Assembly (NCBI GenBank): GCA_009711825.1
Contig: VEMY01000005.1
Location: forward strand, 1-64,000
DNA from: Bacillota bacterium
GTDB taxonomy: Bacteria; Bacillota; Proteinivoracia; UBA4975; VEMY01
Reading direction: 5' to 3'
DNA length: 64,000 nucleotides
Numbering within the stretch: position 1 is the first letter of the stretch; each line of letters begins with the position of its first letter. Positions 25,412 through 34,487 of this stretch are shown in pieces. The notes beneath the pieces are model-generated. The model ran no database searches and was not told the origin of the DNA. It saw nothing but the letters and a program-made list of their open reading frames with translations. The position numbers were made by a program, and so were the translations under genes.

Positions 25412-26110
25412 CTAAATATACAAACACATGCCATTTTCCTTGAGCCAATGCAAATGTTCTCGGTAATTGGGGCAAGCCCCTTCCACCAGCCCCCAAAACC
25501 GGGGTGAATGGTTCATCTCCTGTAAATGAGCCAGCTCATGTAACAAAACATAGTCCACAACCGCTACCGGCGCCAAAAGCAGCCGGAAATTAATATTTAG
25601 ATTCCTGCCGCCAGAACAACTGCCCAAAATACTTTGCTGATCACGAACCTTCACCTGATTGTAATGAAATTGAAAGTGCCGTTGGTTTAGATATGCCACC
25701 CGCCGGGGCATGTAATCCTGGGCAATCTGCCGATATATCCCTGCTACTAACTCGCGAACAATCTCCCGCTCCGCTTTACGGGGAGTAATAAAAATAGTTC
25801 TGTCTCGCAGGGTAGCCTGAAAAGCATCACCCGCTCCGAATTGCAAACTCAGTTGCTCATCCAAAAGCGGTATTTGCTGACCACTATTATATTCACGCCG
25901 GGGACATTTTTTCCGAATCCGAGCAAGATTCGTACTTAACTGCGACCAGTGTTCCTTAACAACTGCCTCAGCACGCTTGCGAGGGCACCCCACCGGCACC
26001 CGCACGATGATGCCATCCTGGGGATTCATGGTAATATGGATTTTTTTCAGCCGGGGCGAATGTTCCAGCGTCAGTTGTTGGCCATTGATGGTGAGGATGC
26101 TCTTTTTCAT
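25412..26110 (-). CDS. YgjP-like zinc metallopeptidase
   Basis: A 232-aa protein of the YgjP/SprT-like family. The zinc site is HELAH in VVDYVLLHELAHLQEMNHSP, with a third His in NHSPRFW. The N-terminal half is a beta-rich domain (SPRLKKIHITMNPQDGIIVRVP) typical of the family. ATG behind AGGAGG. It is divergent from the LexA-controlled helicase at 26223, so the shared 110-bp region may regulate both. Substrate unknown. Confidence 0.88.
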   Translation of the reverse strand: MKKSILTINGQQLTLEHSPRLKKIHITMNPQDGIIVRVPVGCPRKRAEAVVKEHWSQLSTNLARIRKKCPRREYNSGQQIPLLDEQLSLQFGAGDAFQATLRDRTIFITPRKAEREIVRELVAGIYRQIAQDYMPRRVAYLNQRHFQFHYNQVKVRDQQSILGSCSGGRNLNINFRLLLAPVAVVDYVLLHELAHLQEMNHSPRFWGLVEGACPNYREHLHWLKENGMCLYI

Positions 26111-26162
26111 TCCTGTCCTCCTGAAAAATAGATGTCTCTATTCTAACATTAATTTTTTTCAT

Positions 26163-26190
26163 GGAACATATGTTCCAGAAATGTTATACT
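26163..26190 (+). promoter_or_regulatory. LexA (SOS) box and -10 of the nuclease-helicase gene
   Basis: The perfect palindrome GGAACATATGTTCC at 26163-26176 matches the Gram-positive LexA/DinR box (GAAC-N4-GTTC, best form with ATAT). It covers the -35 region of a promoter whose -10 is TATACT at 26185-26190, 33 bp before the start codon. Repressor bound here would block RNA polymerase. The call rests on the palindrome and its position. Confidence 0.8.
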
Positions 26191-26222
26191 AAAATTATCC
26201 TTACTTAAGGCGGGGGAAGTTT

Positions 26223-28532
26223 ATGCCTAAACTGACAATCAGCGTCCGCGATCTTTTGACCCTACGCTTTGGTCCCCGGGATATCAGCCGCGCTTATGTT
26301 CATCCACTACGACTCCAGCAGGGAATCCAGGGCCACAGCGCCGTTACCGCCACCCGCCCAGCGGAGTATAAACGAGAAGTTTCCGTTTTTTACGACTGGC
26401 AGAGCGAGAACTGGCAGCTCACTGTCCGCGGTCGCATTGACGGCTACCAGGACACCGGTGATTACATATTGGTGGAAGAAATCAAAACAACCTGGCTCCC
26501 TCCTGAGCGCCTGGATCCGCAGCACAACCAATTTTATCTGGCCCAGCTCGGCGTCTATGCCTGGATTGTGCAGGACCAAAGCCCCGGACGGACAATTCGG
26601 GCCCGCCTCACCTGGTGGCACTTGGAACAAGAAGAGGAGCGCTCCATTGACCTCACAGCGGAGCAAATTGCCAACAGCGGTAAACTGTTGGCCGAATTGG
26701 TTCGCGATTACATCAACCAGGAACAACGCCAGCAACAGTGGCTGGCGGGGAGAAACGCCAGCTTACGAACCCTCGCCTTTCCCTTTGCCAGCTATCGCCC
26801 CGGTCAACAGGAGCTGGTGGCAACAACCCAGCTGGCCCTGGAGCAAGACCAGGACCTGATGGTCGAGGCGGCCACCGGTATTGGCAAAACAGCCGCAATC
26901 CTCTATCCCGCCCTTCAGTGGCTGGCAACTGCTCCACCCGAGGCAAAGTTATTCTTCCTTACAGCAAAAACCTCGGGGCGGGCAATAGTGGAGGAAACCC
27001 TGCATCGCCTGCCGGGGCTAAAACTGCGGGCGGTGTTTATCGAAGCCAAAGAACGCAGCTGCCGCCATCCTGAGGGCGATTGTGACACCTGCGAATTGGG
27101 CCGGGACTTTTACCCCCGGGCGACAAAGCTACTGCCCGGGTTATTGAACCGGCAAATTCTCAGCGTCGACCTGATCCGGGAACAGGCAGACACGGCCAAA
27201 CTTTGCCCTTTTGAACTGGGTCTTGAGGCCGCCTCCCTGGCAGATTTGGTGGTGGCAGATTACAATTATGTTTTTGACCCCCTAGTCCAGCTCAAACGTT
27301 TTTTCGGTCCGGGGCAAAATGTCCCGGCGGCCCTGTTGGTGGATGAAGCCCATAATCTGGTGAGCCGGGGGCGAGAAATGTTCTCCGCGACGCTTGCAAA
27401 GAAGCAGATTCTTGACCTGCAACGGGCACTGAAAACTGAAAATCCCCAACTGGCCGATCAGTTTGGAGATCTGAACAAATCCTTTATTCAATGGAACAAA
27501 GAACTTAAAGCCCAGGGGGGCGGGATGCTGCTCTTAGACAAACTGCCCTGGGGCATGCGCGCCAAACTGGAGCGCATGTCGGAAACCATCGCGCTTATGG
27601 AATCAGAATCGGTAGAACTGGCCGATTTCAGCAAGCGCCTGCTCCGCTTCAACCGCATCTGCCAACACCTAAGCCCGGAACACGCCGTTTATGTATCCCG
27701 GCAGGGGGGCGACACCTTGCTTCAGATATTTTGCCTTAACCCCGGCCCGCTGCTAAAACAACAACGGGGGCAAAACAGAGCAATATTTTTTTCCGCGACC
27801 CTCAACCCCGGCCCTTACTACCGGGAGTTGTTGGGCTGTCGGGAGCAATATCTGGATGTGAACCTGCCCTCGCCCTTTCCCCGGGAAAATAGACTCTATG
27901 CCCACATCCCGGGCATTCAAACCCGCTTTGTGGTGCGGGACAGATATTACCCCGCGGTGGCCCGTAACATCGCCAGGGTGGTAAGTTTCAACCCAGGCAA
28001 TTACATCGCCTACTTCCCTTCCTACACCTACCTGCAAGCGGTTGCGGCTTACCTGCCGGAATACCTGCCCTCGGGCTTCAAGCTGCATTGTCAGCAGGCA
28101 GGCATGGACATTGCTGCCCGCCAGGAGTTGCTGGCGGCCCTCACCGGCGCCGGCGCCAATCTGGGCATGGCTGTGATGGGCGGCCTGTTTGGCGAGGGGG
28201 TGGACATGCCCGGCGAGCAGCTGATTGGCACCATCATTGTCGGTCCCGGTCTGCCAATGGTCTCAGCACAACAACAACTGATTCGGGACTATTTTGACCA
28301 AAGTGAAGAAGGAAGTGGTTTCCTCTACGCCTACCTGATTCCCGGTCTCCTGCGGGTGATTCAATCGGCCGGCCGGGTGCTGCGCACACCGGAGGACAGA
28401 GGAATTGTTGTCCTGATGGACGACCGCTTCCGCAGCGAGGGCTATCGGCAACTGCTTCCGGAAAGCTGGCTGGCAGAAGGGCTGTTTGCATCTGCCTGGC
28501 CAAGCCGTATCGAAGAATTTTGGTCCAGATAA
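26223..28532 (+). CDS. PD-(D/E)XK nuclease fused to XPD/DinG-type helicase
   Basis: A 769-aa protein. The N-terminal ~170 residues have a Cas4/RecB-like nuclease site: Asp73 in RIDGYQDTGDY and EIK at 86-88. The helicase follows, with ATGIGKT at 217-223, DEAH at 374-377, and four cysteines (280, 287, 290, 328) placed as the [4Fe-4S] ligands of XPD/DinG enzymes; late motifs include QSAGRVLR. It should unwind 5'-3' and cut DNA during repair. A LexA box covers the promoter, so it is predicted to be SOS-induced. ATG behind GGCGGGGG. Confidence 0.9.
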   Translation: MPKLTISVRDLLTLRFGPRDISRAYVHPLRLQQGIQGHSAVTATRPAEYKREVSVFYDWQSENWQLTVRGRIDGYQDTGDYILVEEIKTTWLPPERLDPQHNQFYLAQLGVYAWIVQDQSPGRTIRARLTWWHLEQEEERSIDLTAEQIANSGKLLAELVRDYINQEQRQQQWLAGRNASLRTLAFPFASYRPGQQELVATTQLALEQDQDLMVEAATGIGKTAAILYPALQWLATAPPEAKLFFLTAKTSGRAIVEETLHRLPGLKLRAVFIEAKERSCRHPEGDCDTCELGRDFYPRATKLLPGLLNRQILSVDLIREQADTAKLCPFELGLEAASLADLVVADYNYVFDPLVQLKRFFGPGQNVPAALLVDEAHNLVSRGREMFSATLAKKQILDLQRALKTENPQLADQFGDLNKSFIQWNKELKAQGGGMLLLDKLPWGMRAKLERMSETIALMESESVELADFSKRLLRFNRICQHLSPEHAVYVSRQGGDTLLQIFCLNPGPLLKQQRGQNRAIFFSATLNPGPYYRELLGCREQYLDVNLPSPFPRENRLYAHIPGIQTRFVVRDRYYPAVARNIARVVSFNPGNYIAYFPSYTYLQAVAAYLPEYLPSGFKLHCQQAGMDIAARQELLAALTGAGANLGMAVMGGLFGEGVDMPGEQLIGTIIVGPGLPMVSAQQQLIRDYFDQSEEGSGFLYAYLIPGLLRVIQSAGRVLRTPEDRGIVVLMDDRFRSEGYRQLLPESWLAEGLFASAWPSRIEEFWSR

Positions 28533-28557
28533 AAAAGGAGCCACGGCTCCTTTTTTT
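28531..28557. terminator. Bidirectional terminator
   Basis: GGAGCC/GGCTCC arms flanked by six As and seven Ts, between the helicase gene and the convergent MFS gene. Confidence 0.9.
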
Positions 28558-29830
28558 AGATACTTTTTAGGACGTCATTGCGCTTCATCAACACCACAAT
28601 TCCCAACATTCCGAGTCCCGAGAGCACGGGGATGCTCCACGCTGGCCAGATTTCAATCAGTAACCCGGCGAGCACGAAGCCCACCGGCGAGATCGATATC
28701 GCCGCGGTTTGCAGCAGGCCGAACACTCGTCCCCGGTACTCTTCAGGGGTTTCCCTTTGCATGAGGACAAAAATCGGTACATTGATAATCGGCTTGGTAA
28801 CGCCGGAAACAAGAAGCAAGCCAATGTATATCGTCAGAAGCACACGGATATCCAGGGGCAAAAACGCCGGAAGCGCCGGGATCCCCAGCGCAAGCTGCCC
28901 TAGTGAAAGAACCAGCGCGCCGATAATCAGCATCCGATATTTGCTTTTCGCCTCGGGCCTGATGGAGAGCACCAGCGAACTGATAAAGATCCCGGCCGGG
29001 AAAATCGCCATCGCCAGCCCATACTGGGCCTCACTGAAACCAATTACGTTATTGAGGATGAACGGCAGCGCCACGCTAAACCCCATGGCGGTGAAGAAAT
29101 TGATAAACACCGCATAGCAGCAGATGGCGTATAAAAACTCATGGCGTCGGAGGAATCCCAGCCCCGCTGCCAAATCCGCCAGCACACTCTTGGCTTCGCT
29201 CTTTGCGCCCTTGACGTTTAGATGAAAATCGATAAATAGTTCGGTAATCCCCGAGAGAAGAAAGGCAATACCGGTGATAATCATAAAGATGCGGATGTCC
29301 ACCAGAACAAAAATCATTCCCCCGACTGCCGGAGCAACAATCTCCGCCAGCGAAAAAATACTGTGACTAAGGGAGTTTATTCGCATCAGGCGCTTATCAT
29401 CGACAAGACCAGGGGTGGCGGCATCGAGGGTAACTGTAAACAGTGTATTCACCAGTGACAACAGCACTGTTGCGACATAAATATAGGATAAATGCAAGCC
29501 CCAGAACCCGGATAGAATGAACAAGCCCGTAACCACGGCGCCGCTGAGCAGGTCCATGCTAACAACCATTAATTTTCGTGGCAATCGGTCGGCGATGACA
29601 CCGGCAAACGGACCGATGATGATCCGAGGCAGCACACTGAGCAATAACGTGGTGGCGAAGCTCATCCCAGAACCAGTGACCTGCAGGACATAGAGGCCGA
29701 TTGCGAAGTTATAGATCAAAGTGCCAAAGGTGGAAACTAGTTTACCTGCCAGCATCAATGCCATATTCGCCTGGGCCCGGCGCTCAAACTCTGGCCCTTC
29801 CAGGGACAGGACTTTTTCAGCTGCTTGCAT
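28556..29830 (-). CDS. MFS efflux transporter
   Basis: A 424-aa major facilitator with twelve predicted helices and the MFS_3 type DRLPRKLMV loop between helices 2 and 3 (motif A). It resembles macrolide/multidrug exporters. Its ATG overlaps the stop of the ArsR gene by one base (TAATG), so it is translationally coupled. Third gene of an MFS-ArsR-MFS operon. Substrate unknown. Confidence 0.88.
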   Translation of the reverse strand: MQAAEKVLSLEGPEFERRAQANMALMLAGKLVSTFGTLIYNFAIGLYVLQVTGSGMSFATTLLLSVLPRIIIGPFAGVIADRLPRKLMVVSMDLLSGAVVTGLFILSGFWGLHLSYIYVATVLLSLVNTLFTVTLDAATPGLVDDKRLMRINSLSHSIFSLAEIVAPAVGGMIFVLVDIRIFMIITGIAFLLSGITELFIDFHLNVKGAKSEAKSVLADLAAGLGFLRRHEFLYAICCYAVFINFFTAMGFSVALPFILNNVIGFSEAQYGLAMAIFPAGIFISSLVLSIRPEAKSKYRMLIIGALVLSLGQLALGIPALPAFLPLDIRVLLTIYIGLLLVSGVTKPIINVPIFVLMQRETPEEYRGRVFGLLQTAAISISPVGFVLAGLLIEIWPAWSIPVLSGLGMLGIVVLMKRNDVLKSI

Positions 29831-30717
29831 TATGAGTCCCCTTCAAAAAAGCGTTCGAACTGCTCTGCAAGGCGAAGCATTCCCCCGGGGCGGAGACTGT
29901 AGCGGTCGTTGTCTGGGGTCACATGCGCCCGGACCAGCCCAGAGGCCCGCAAGATAACCATGTGATGATGAACTGTACTTTTGGCGAGACCAATAAATTT
30001 AACCACATCGGTAAAGGTACGGGTGCCAGCGCCCAAAAACCGCAAAATCCGCAGGCGGTTTTCATCCGCCAACGCCCGCCCACCCCGCAGCAAGGCCGGT
30101 GCCGGACTCGCCAAATCCGTGGATGCGACATCCACGGGGTAATAAATACAGTATTCTCCTGCCCCCCAGTCGTTCAAGTTCCACGGACTGTAGTGATATT
30201 GAGGAACGAGGACAACCCGCTCCAGCCCGGGCCACTCCAATGTGACGCCGTTGGTGGCGCGCTCGATTTGCTCTTCAGACGTCCAATCCTGCCGAGAGCG
30301 TTCCTGGGCATCTGCCGTCAGCTGTGCCAGTATTTCAGGGTCCACTTTGCTGAAATACACTCGCTGCCAAATATTCAGCCCTTCTAACCACTGCTGGTGG
30401 AGTTCATCAACATCTAGGCGAGAAAGCTGTCCCTTCTCATCCCGGGGCAACAATAGTGTAATTATCTCCTGTTTACTGAGGCCGGCGAACCAAGTCAAGA
30501 AGTCCTCGGCTGTCCGAGCCGGGGATAGGCGGCACAACACCAGGGGCAACGGAGACAGTTTGCGATAACGCTCCCCATATCCGTCCGGTACCTGCTTAGT
30601 TACTGATTTAAGCCACTTCGGTCCCAAATCCGTAATTTTATTCCCTTTGTTATCGAGGAAAGCGAGCAAACTGATGACCAGCTCATAACAAGGACGGGGA
30701 TCGTATTCTACTTGCAT
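29830..30717 (-). CDS. ArsR-type regulator with long N-terminal domain
   Basis: A 295-aa protein whose C-terminal 90 residues form a winged helix (ADENRLRILRFLGAGTRTF then AKSTVHHHMVILRASGLV, the ArsR recognition helix). The first 200 residues are a helical domain of the type that accompanies some large ArsR regulators; it probably senses the effector. It lies between two MFS genes and is co-transcribed with both, so it likely represses the operon through the duplicated dyads at 31969-32014. No CxC metal site is present, which argues against a metal effector. Confidence 0.85.
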   Translation of the reverse strand: MQVEYDPRPCYELVISLLAFLDNKGNKITDLGPKWLKSVTKQVPDGYGERYRKLSPLPLVLCRLSPARTAEDFLTWFAGLSKQEIITLLLPRDEKGQLSRLDVDELHQQWLEGLNIWQRVYFSKVDPEILAQLTADAQERSRQDWTSEEQIERATNGVTLEWPGLERVVLVPQYHYSPWNLNDWGAGEYCIYYPVDVASTDLASPAPALLRGGRALADENRLRILRFLGAGTRTFTDVVKFIGLAKSTVHHHMVILRASGLVRAHVTPDNDRYSLRPGGMLRLAEQFERFFEGDS

Positions 30718-30732
30718 CTGCTTACACCTCCA

Positions 30733-31953
30733 TCACATGCTTGCTTCTGCCATGTTGTCATCGTTTAGATTCAGAAACACAGGGGACACCAGGGCAATCA
30801 GGGCCACCAATGCAACCATCCCGCCGGCTATAATGAAGAGCAGTGGTAAACCCCAAAACTCGGCCACCACGCCGCCGACAAAGCCGCCCACGGGCATGCC
30901 CAGCTGGGCAAGCAGAATGCGGACAGCAAAGACCCGCCCCATTAAGTCTGCAGGTACCCGCTTCTGGTAAATCGTGTTGTTGTGGATGTTAAATATTATC
31001 ATTGTAAAACCATAGATGCTGTTTAAAATAATCGCCACCCAGAGATTTGTGACCAGGCCAATTAGGGCCAAGATAAGGCCACCGGCCACCTGAAAGCCCA
31101 TCATTACCAAGCGACGGTCACCAGGCTCCCGGCTTAAACCGGTCCAAACGGTGGCCGCAATCATACCCAGGGAACCAGCGCCGGTAAACAAGCCATAGTG
31201 AAAGGCATCGCCGGCAAGGCGCTCGGTAATCAGCGGCAATAGCATCGGGCTGGTGGCTGAAGCACAGGTGTTGGAAATGGCCAGGAAAATACCCACCCAG
31301 AAGAGAGCGGGATTTTGGCGGAAAAACACCAGCCCCTGACGAAACTGGGTCAGCCAGGGTTCACGGCCAGTGCTCCCGGAACGGCAGGACGGAAGCATTG
31401 TCAGCAATGTAGCGGCGACTGCGGTAAGCACCACCATCAGAACCAGAACTGGCCCTGCCCCCAGATAGCGGATCAGCCCTCCGCCCAGGGGTGGCCCGAC
31501 CAGGTACATAATCTGCTGAGTCCCTTCCAGCAAAGAGTTCCCCTTTACCAGGCGATTGCGGGGCAAGACTGAAGCAACAACAGCCATGCTAGCCGGCCGG
31601 AACAGGGGCTCCATCAGACCGTTGCCAAAGGTCACGGCGTAGATATGCCACGCCTGCAGATGACCAGAAAAAAACAAGATCATTGGCGCCACAAGCATCG
31701 TCGCGCAGGCAAACTGGCTAAAGGCCAGCACGTTGCGGCGATCCCAGCGATCCAGCCAGGGACCGGACCAGAGTTGAACGGCAAGGCTTGGCAGCCAAAA
31801 CAACAGCCAGGCCGTGCCCATGGCCACCATCGATCCTGTCAGCTCCAGGAGCAACCAGGACATGACGAAGGCAAAAAACGTGCCGCCCAAACCGGCCACT
31901 GCCTGCCCCAACCAAATAAAAACAAACGAACGGTTTTTGAATAAGTCACTCAT
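30733..31953 (-). CDS. MFS efflux transporter
   Basis: A 406-aa MFS protein, first gene of the operon, with twelve helices and the motif A variant GPWLDRWDRRNVL after helix 2. It is a paralogue-like neighbour of the 28556 transporter; both resemble the macrolide-efflux MFS_3 branch. The start follows GGAGGGATTAAA. Two conserved dyads lie just upstream. Possibly the two proteins export different drugs or form a heteromer. Confidence 0.88.
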   Translation of the reverse strand: MSDLFKNRSFVFIWLGQAVAGLGGTFFAFVMSWLLLELTGSMVAMGTAWLLFWLPSLAVQLWSGPWLDRWDRRNVLAFSQFACATMLVAPMILFFSGHLQAWHIYAVTFGNGLMEPLFRPASMAVVASVLPRNRLVKGNSLLEGTQQIMYLVGPPLGGGLIRYLGAGPVLVLMVVLTAVAATLLTMLPSCRSGSTGREPWLTQFRQGLVFFRQNPALFWVGIFLAISNTCASATSPMLLPLITERLAGDAFHYGLFTGAGSLGMIAATVWTGLSREPGDRRLVMMGFQVAGGLILALIGLVTNLWVAIILNSIYGFTMIIFNIHNNTIYQKRVPADLMGRVFAVRILLAQLGMPVGGFVGGVVAEFWGLPLLFIIAGGMVALVALIALVSPVFLNLNDDNMAEASM

Positions 31954-31968
31954 TTTAATCCCTCCAGC

Positions 31969-32014
31969 GTTCGCATATTATCGAACTACGTATCTAGTTC
32001 TATAATAATCGAAC
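31969..32014 (-). promoter_or_regulatory. Duplicated 18-bp operator-like dyads
   Basis: Two related dyads, GTTCGATAATATGCGAAC (minus strand, 31969-31986) and GTTCGATTATTATAGAAC (31997-32014), are direct repeats 28 bp apart. Each has GTTC/GAAC ends. They lie 16-60 bp before the first MFS start, where the promoter must be, and are the best candidates for the ArsR operator. Confidence 0.7.
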
Positions 32015-32035
32015 CCTCCGGAAAAGCAATACAAA

Positions 32036-32067
32036 ATAAAAAAAGATGAAAGCTTTTTTAGCTTTCA
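32036..32067 (-). terminator. Terminator of the DUF2892-like gene
   Basis: GAAAGCT/AGCTTTC arms with a five-base loop overlap the stop codon; a T-rich run follows on the minus strand. Confidence 0.8.
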
Positions 32068-32285
32068 CCCAGTTCAATTGTTTGTTTTGGGTTGTCTGAT
32101 GACCAACCCAACATGTCGTACATGACGGAAAAACCATGCAAGCCCTCCATCACGCCCATCACGCCGGTTGCAAAAAGCAAGTCATTGACCTTCGGGTTGC
32201 CTCGCCGCGCCAGGGCATAGCCAGCCAACATGCCTCCGCCAACCATGTGCAGTACCCGATCACGGTAACCAAGATTTCGCCGCAA
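32058..32285 (-). CDS. Small DUF2892-like membrane protein
   Basis: A 75-aa protein beginning RRNLGYRDRVLHMVGGGML, which matches the 'N-GxxDRxxR' start of DUF2892/YgaP-type two-helix inner-membrane proteins; a second hydrophobic stretch lies at LLFATGVMGVMEGL. TTG start after GGGGAGCG. It sits between the MFS operon and the MobB/ECF operon but has its own terminator. Function unknown. Confidence 0.65.
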   Translation of the reverse strand: MRRNLGYRDRVLHMVGGGMLAGYALARRGNPKVNDLLFATGVMGVMEGLHGFSVMYDMLGWSSDNPKQTIELGES

Positions 32286-32337
32286 ACATATCGCTCCCCT
32301 GTAGTGGTATTGTTAGTTTGAAGCAAAATCGCTGCCC

Positions 32338-33087
32338 TTAGTCATTGTTAATCTTAATTTCAATTGGTTTATGCGCCTGGTAACCGTCTAAGGTCGAAAC
32401 CAGGCCAATTAAGGTTTTTGCCAACACTTCTTGAACAAAGGGCACCATCGTTATATCCTGTTCGCCTACTTTCAGGCGCACCCGCTGCTCCAGGACACAG
32501 TCTTCTCGGCTTGCCTGGCCGCGGTTAATCTGCCCCAAGAGGTCACGACAGGACATCCCACAGAGACCGCAACACTCAGCGGTGAAGTCAGGCAAGAGCT
32601 TTGGCACTTTTGCCTCGACAAACTTAAGCAGTTGCTCAGATTCCCTGAGGACATTAAATACCGGCAGCCCCTTATACTCGCTGTCAATCCTGTTGGCAAT
32701 TACACCGGCAATCCCAATGACATAAGCATCCAGCTGCTGCTCGATACCCTCTTCATCATGAGCGCAGATTATCCGCGGCACATTGGCGTCACGTACGCCC
32801 TCCAGCACTACCCAGTCATGTTCATAAAAGCTGAGTATTTTCTGAATCGGTAGTTTGCCTGGGAACAAAACATCAGTCTCCTGCATGCCCCGGGCCGTTA
32901 CCAGCTGGGCGCCGGCTGACCGGTGGCGATCGGTGTTGGACCCCGGGGTATCAATAGCAAACTTCTCAAAGTGAATATCCTTCACCGAGCCCACGCTGTA
33001 TCTCTGCCGGCGCAGCCCGGAAATTATCGTTTCCACAGTTGTCGTCTTGCCTGAGCCCGTGATTCCGGTTACAGAAATCACCCTCAT
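32338..33087 (-). CDS. mobB: MobB-like P-loop GTPase
   Basis: A 249-aa protein with a Walker A GITGSGKTT (GSGKT at 11-15) and the MobB-type layout (SVKDIHF, DTPGSNTDRHRSAGA, VLEGV). MobB helps attach nucleotides to molybdopterin. A C-terminal extension with a cysteine cluster (CCGLCGMSC then a further Cys about 23 residues on) could bind a metal or cluster; it is absent from minimal MobB. The start overlaps the EcfT stop (TAATG). It closes an operon with an ECF transporter, linking uptake to cofactor synthesis. Confidence 0.85.
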   Translation of the reverse strand: MRVISVTGITGSGKTTTVETIISGLRRQRYSVGSVKDIHFEKFAIDTPGSNTDRHRSAGAQLVTARGMQETDVLFPGKLPIQKILSFYEHDWVVLEGVRDANVPRIICAHDEEGIEQQLDAYVIGIAGVIANRIDSEYKGLPVFNVLRESEQLLKFVEAKVPKLLPDFTAECCGLCGMSCRDLLGQINRGQASREDCVLEQRVRLKVGEQDITMVPFVQEVLAKTLIGLVSTLDGYQAHKPIEIKINND

Positions 33088-33827
33088 TACAGCCACCCCC
33101 TGTAAATTGACATCAGTGTCAAACCTCCAAGTAACGAGCCGAAAATTATTAGGTAATCCACAGTTCGCAAAATCGGTGGTTCCAAGTAGGTGCGCCGGGG
33201 ATAGGCGCGAAATGCCCGCGCTTCCATAGCTGTGGCTACCCGACGTGCCCGGAGCACAGCCCCGGCAACCACCGGCAGTAATATATAGTTATATATACGC
33301 AGTTTCTGCCCCAGGGGAATGTTGGCAAGCTCCACGCCCCTGAGCTGCACTGCGGTGAGAGCGTCCTGAAATTCCTCGGTGAGGACCGGCAGAAAACGCA
33401 TTGCCAGCAAGACCATGAAGGCCAACTCATAGGGGACTTTCCACTTGATTAGCCCCATGGCTATCTGCTGCGGGTCTTTGCGATTTAAGAGCATCACCGC
33501 GCCGACAATAATCAAAAGGCGCAATAGCACTGAAAATGCAGCCCAAACACCTTCTACAGTGAGCAAACGGAAATCGCCAATCTGCACAAGGACGCTGCCG
33601 CCGGAATGAGCCAGGCTTTGGATTACCAGTAAACCCAATAATAGCGGCGCGAACCGGCGCGCGCGCCTAAGCAGCCGCATGTACTGCACCCGGCCGAGGG
33701 CCAACAATATCAACACAAATAAAAACAAGCCCCCCAGCCAAAAAACCTGATTCAGATAAATAGCCAGACTTGTAACAACCAGAACAAAGGTCAGAACAGA
33801 ACGGGGATCAAGCTCCTGATTAAACAT
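33087..33827 (-). CDS. ecfT: ECF transporter T component
   Basis: A 246-aa transmembrane scaffold of an energy-coupling factor transporter: four to six hydrophobic segments and the coupling-helix region with the ARRVATAMEARAFRAYPRRT stretch (the EcfT/CbiQ 'A-R-x' signatures contacting the ATPases). It overlaps the upstream ATPase gene by 8 bp. With two ATPases and an S component in the same operon it forms a dedicated, not a shared, ECF module. Confidence 0.9.
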   Translation of the reverse strand: MFNQELDPRSVLTFVLVVTSLAIYLNQVFWLGGLFLFVLILLALGRVQYMRLLRRARRFAPLLLGLLVIQSLAHSGGSVLVQIGDFRLLTVEGVWAAFSVLLRLLIIVGAVMLLNRKDPQQIAMGLIKWKVPYELAFMVLLAMRFLPVLTEEFQDALTAVQLRGVELANIPLGQKLRIYNYILLPVVAGAVLRARRVATAMEARAFRAYPRRTYLEPPILRTVDYLIIFGSLLGGLTLMSIYRGWL

Positions 33828-34473
33828 GGAGACGCCCCCCTTCCAGACGGAGGATTCGAGAGCAGCTGTCCTGGCTCAAATCGGGGTCATGGCTTATCAG
33901 GACATAACCGCAGCCCCTTTTTCGAACCAACGTCAACAACTCGCGAAAGCTCTGTTTGCGAAACCAATCCATGCCTGTGGTGGGCTCATCGAAGATCACA
34001 AATTCCGGCTCCAAAATCAGGACGCTGGCCAACGCCAAACGCTGCTTTTCACCCTGGCTGAGATTAAAAGGGAAACTATCAGCACAATATTCCAGCTCGA
34101 ACAACTCCAACATCGCCTGAACCCTGCGCTTGATCTCCCCATCAGCAACCTGTCGGTGGCGAAGGCCGAACCCAATTTCCTCCCTCACCGAGGGGGTAAA
34201 CAGCTGTTTTTCCGGATTTTGAAATATATAGCCGATGCGCCGGCCCACCTCGGCCAAAGAATATTGGCCCAATGGTTTGCCCGCTAAGTGCACCTGGCCA
34301 TTGGCAGGCTGCAGAATTCCAACCATAATCTTACCCAACGTTGTCTTGCCGCTTCCGTTGGCGCCGACCAGGGCAACAGTTTCACCGGGATGGATTGCCA
34401 AACTAATGTCTGTAAGCACTTGCCGGCCACCAGGCCAGGAAAAATTAACTTTATTTAAGCTTAAAAACTCCAT
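33820..34473 (-). CDS. ecfA: ECF transporter ATPase (second)
   Basis: A 217-aa ABC ATPase: GANGSGKTT at 37-45, Q-loop IFQNPEKQLF, signature LSQGEKQR, Walker B FVIFDEP. The Q-loop 'NPE-QLF' form is typical of EcfA/CbiO. The start is MEFLSL at 34473 because GGAG lies 8 nt before it. It is in tandem with a second EcfA and overlaps EcfT. Confidence 0.9.
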   Translation of the reverse strand: MEFLSLNKVNFSWPGGRQVLTDISLAIHPGETVALVGANGSGKTTLGKIMVGILQPANGQVHLAGKPLGQYSLAEVGRRIGYIFQNPEKQLFTPSVREEIGFGLRHRQVADGEIKRRVQAMLELFELEYCADSFPFNLSQGEKQRLALASVLILEPEFVIFDEPTTGMDWFRKQSFRELLTLVRKRGCGYVLISHDPDLSQDSCSRILRLEGGRLHV

Positions 34474-34487
34474 ATCATTCACTCCGT

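Noticed and set aside
32338-33087. MobB-like gene as part of the MFS operon
   Set aside because: A DUF2892-like gene with its own terminator separates them, and the MobB start overlaps EcfT instead.
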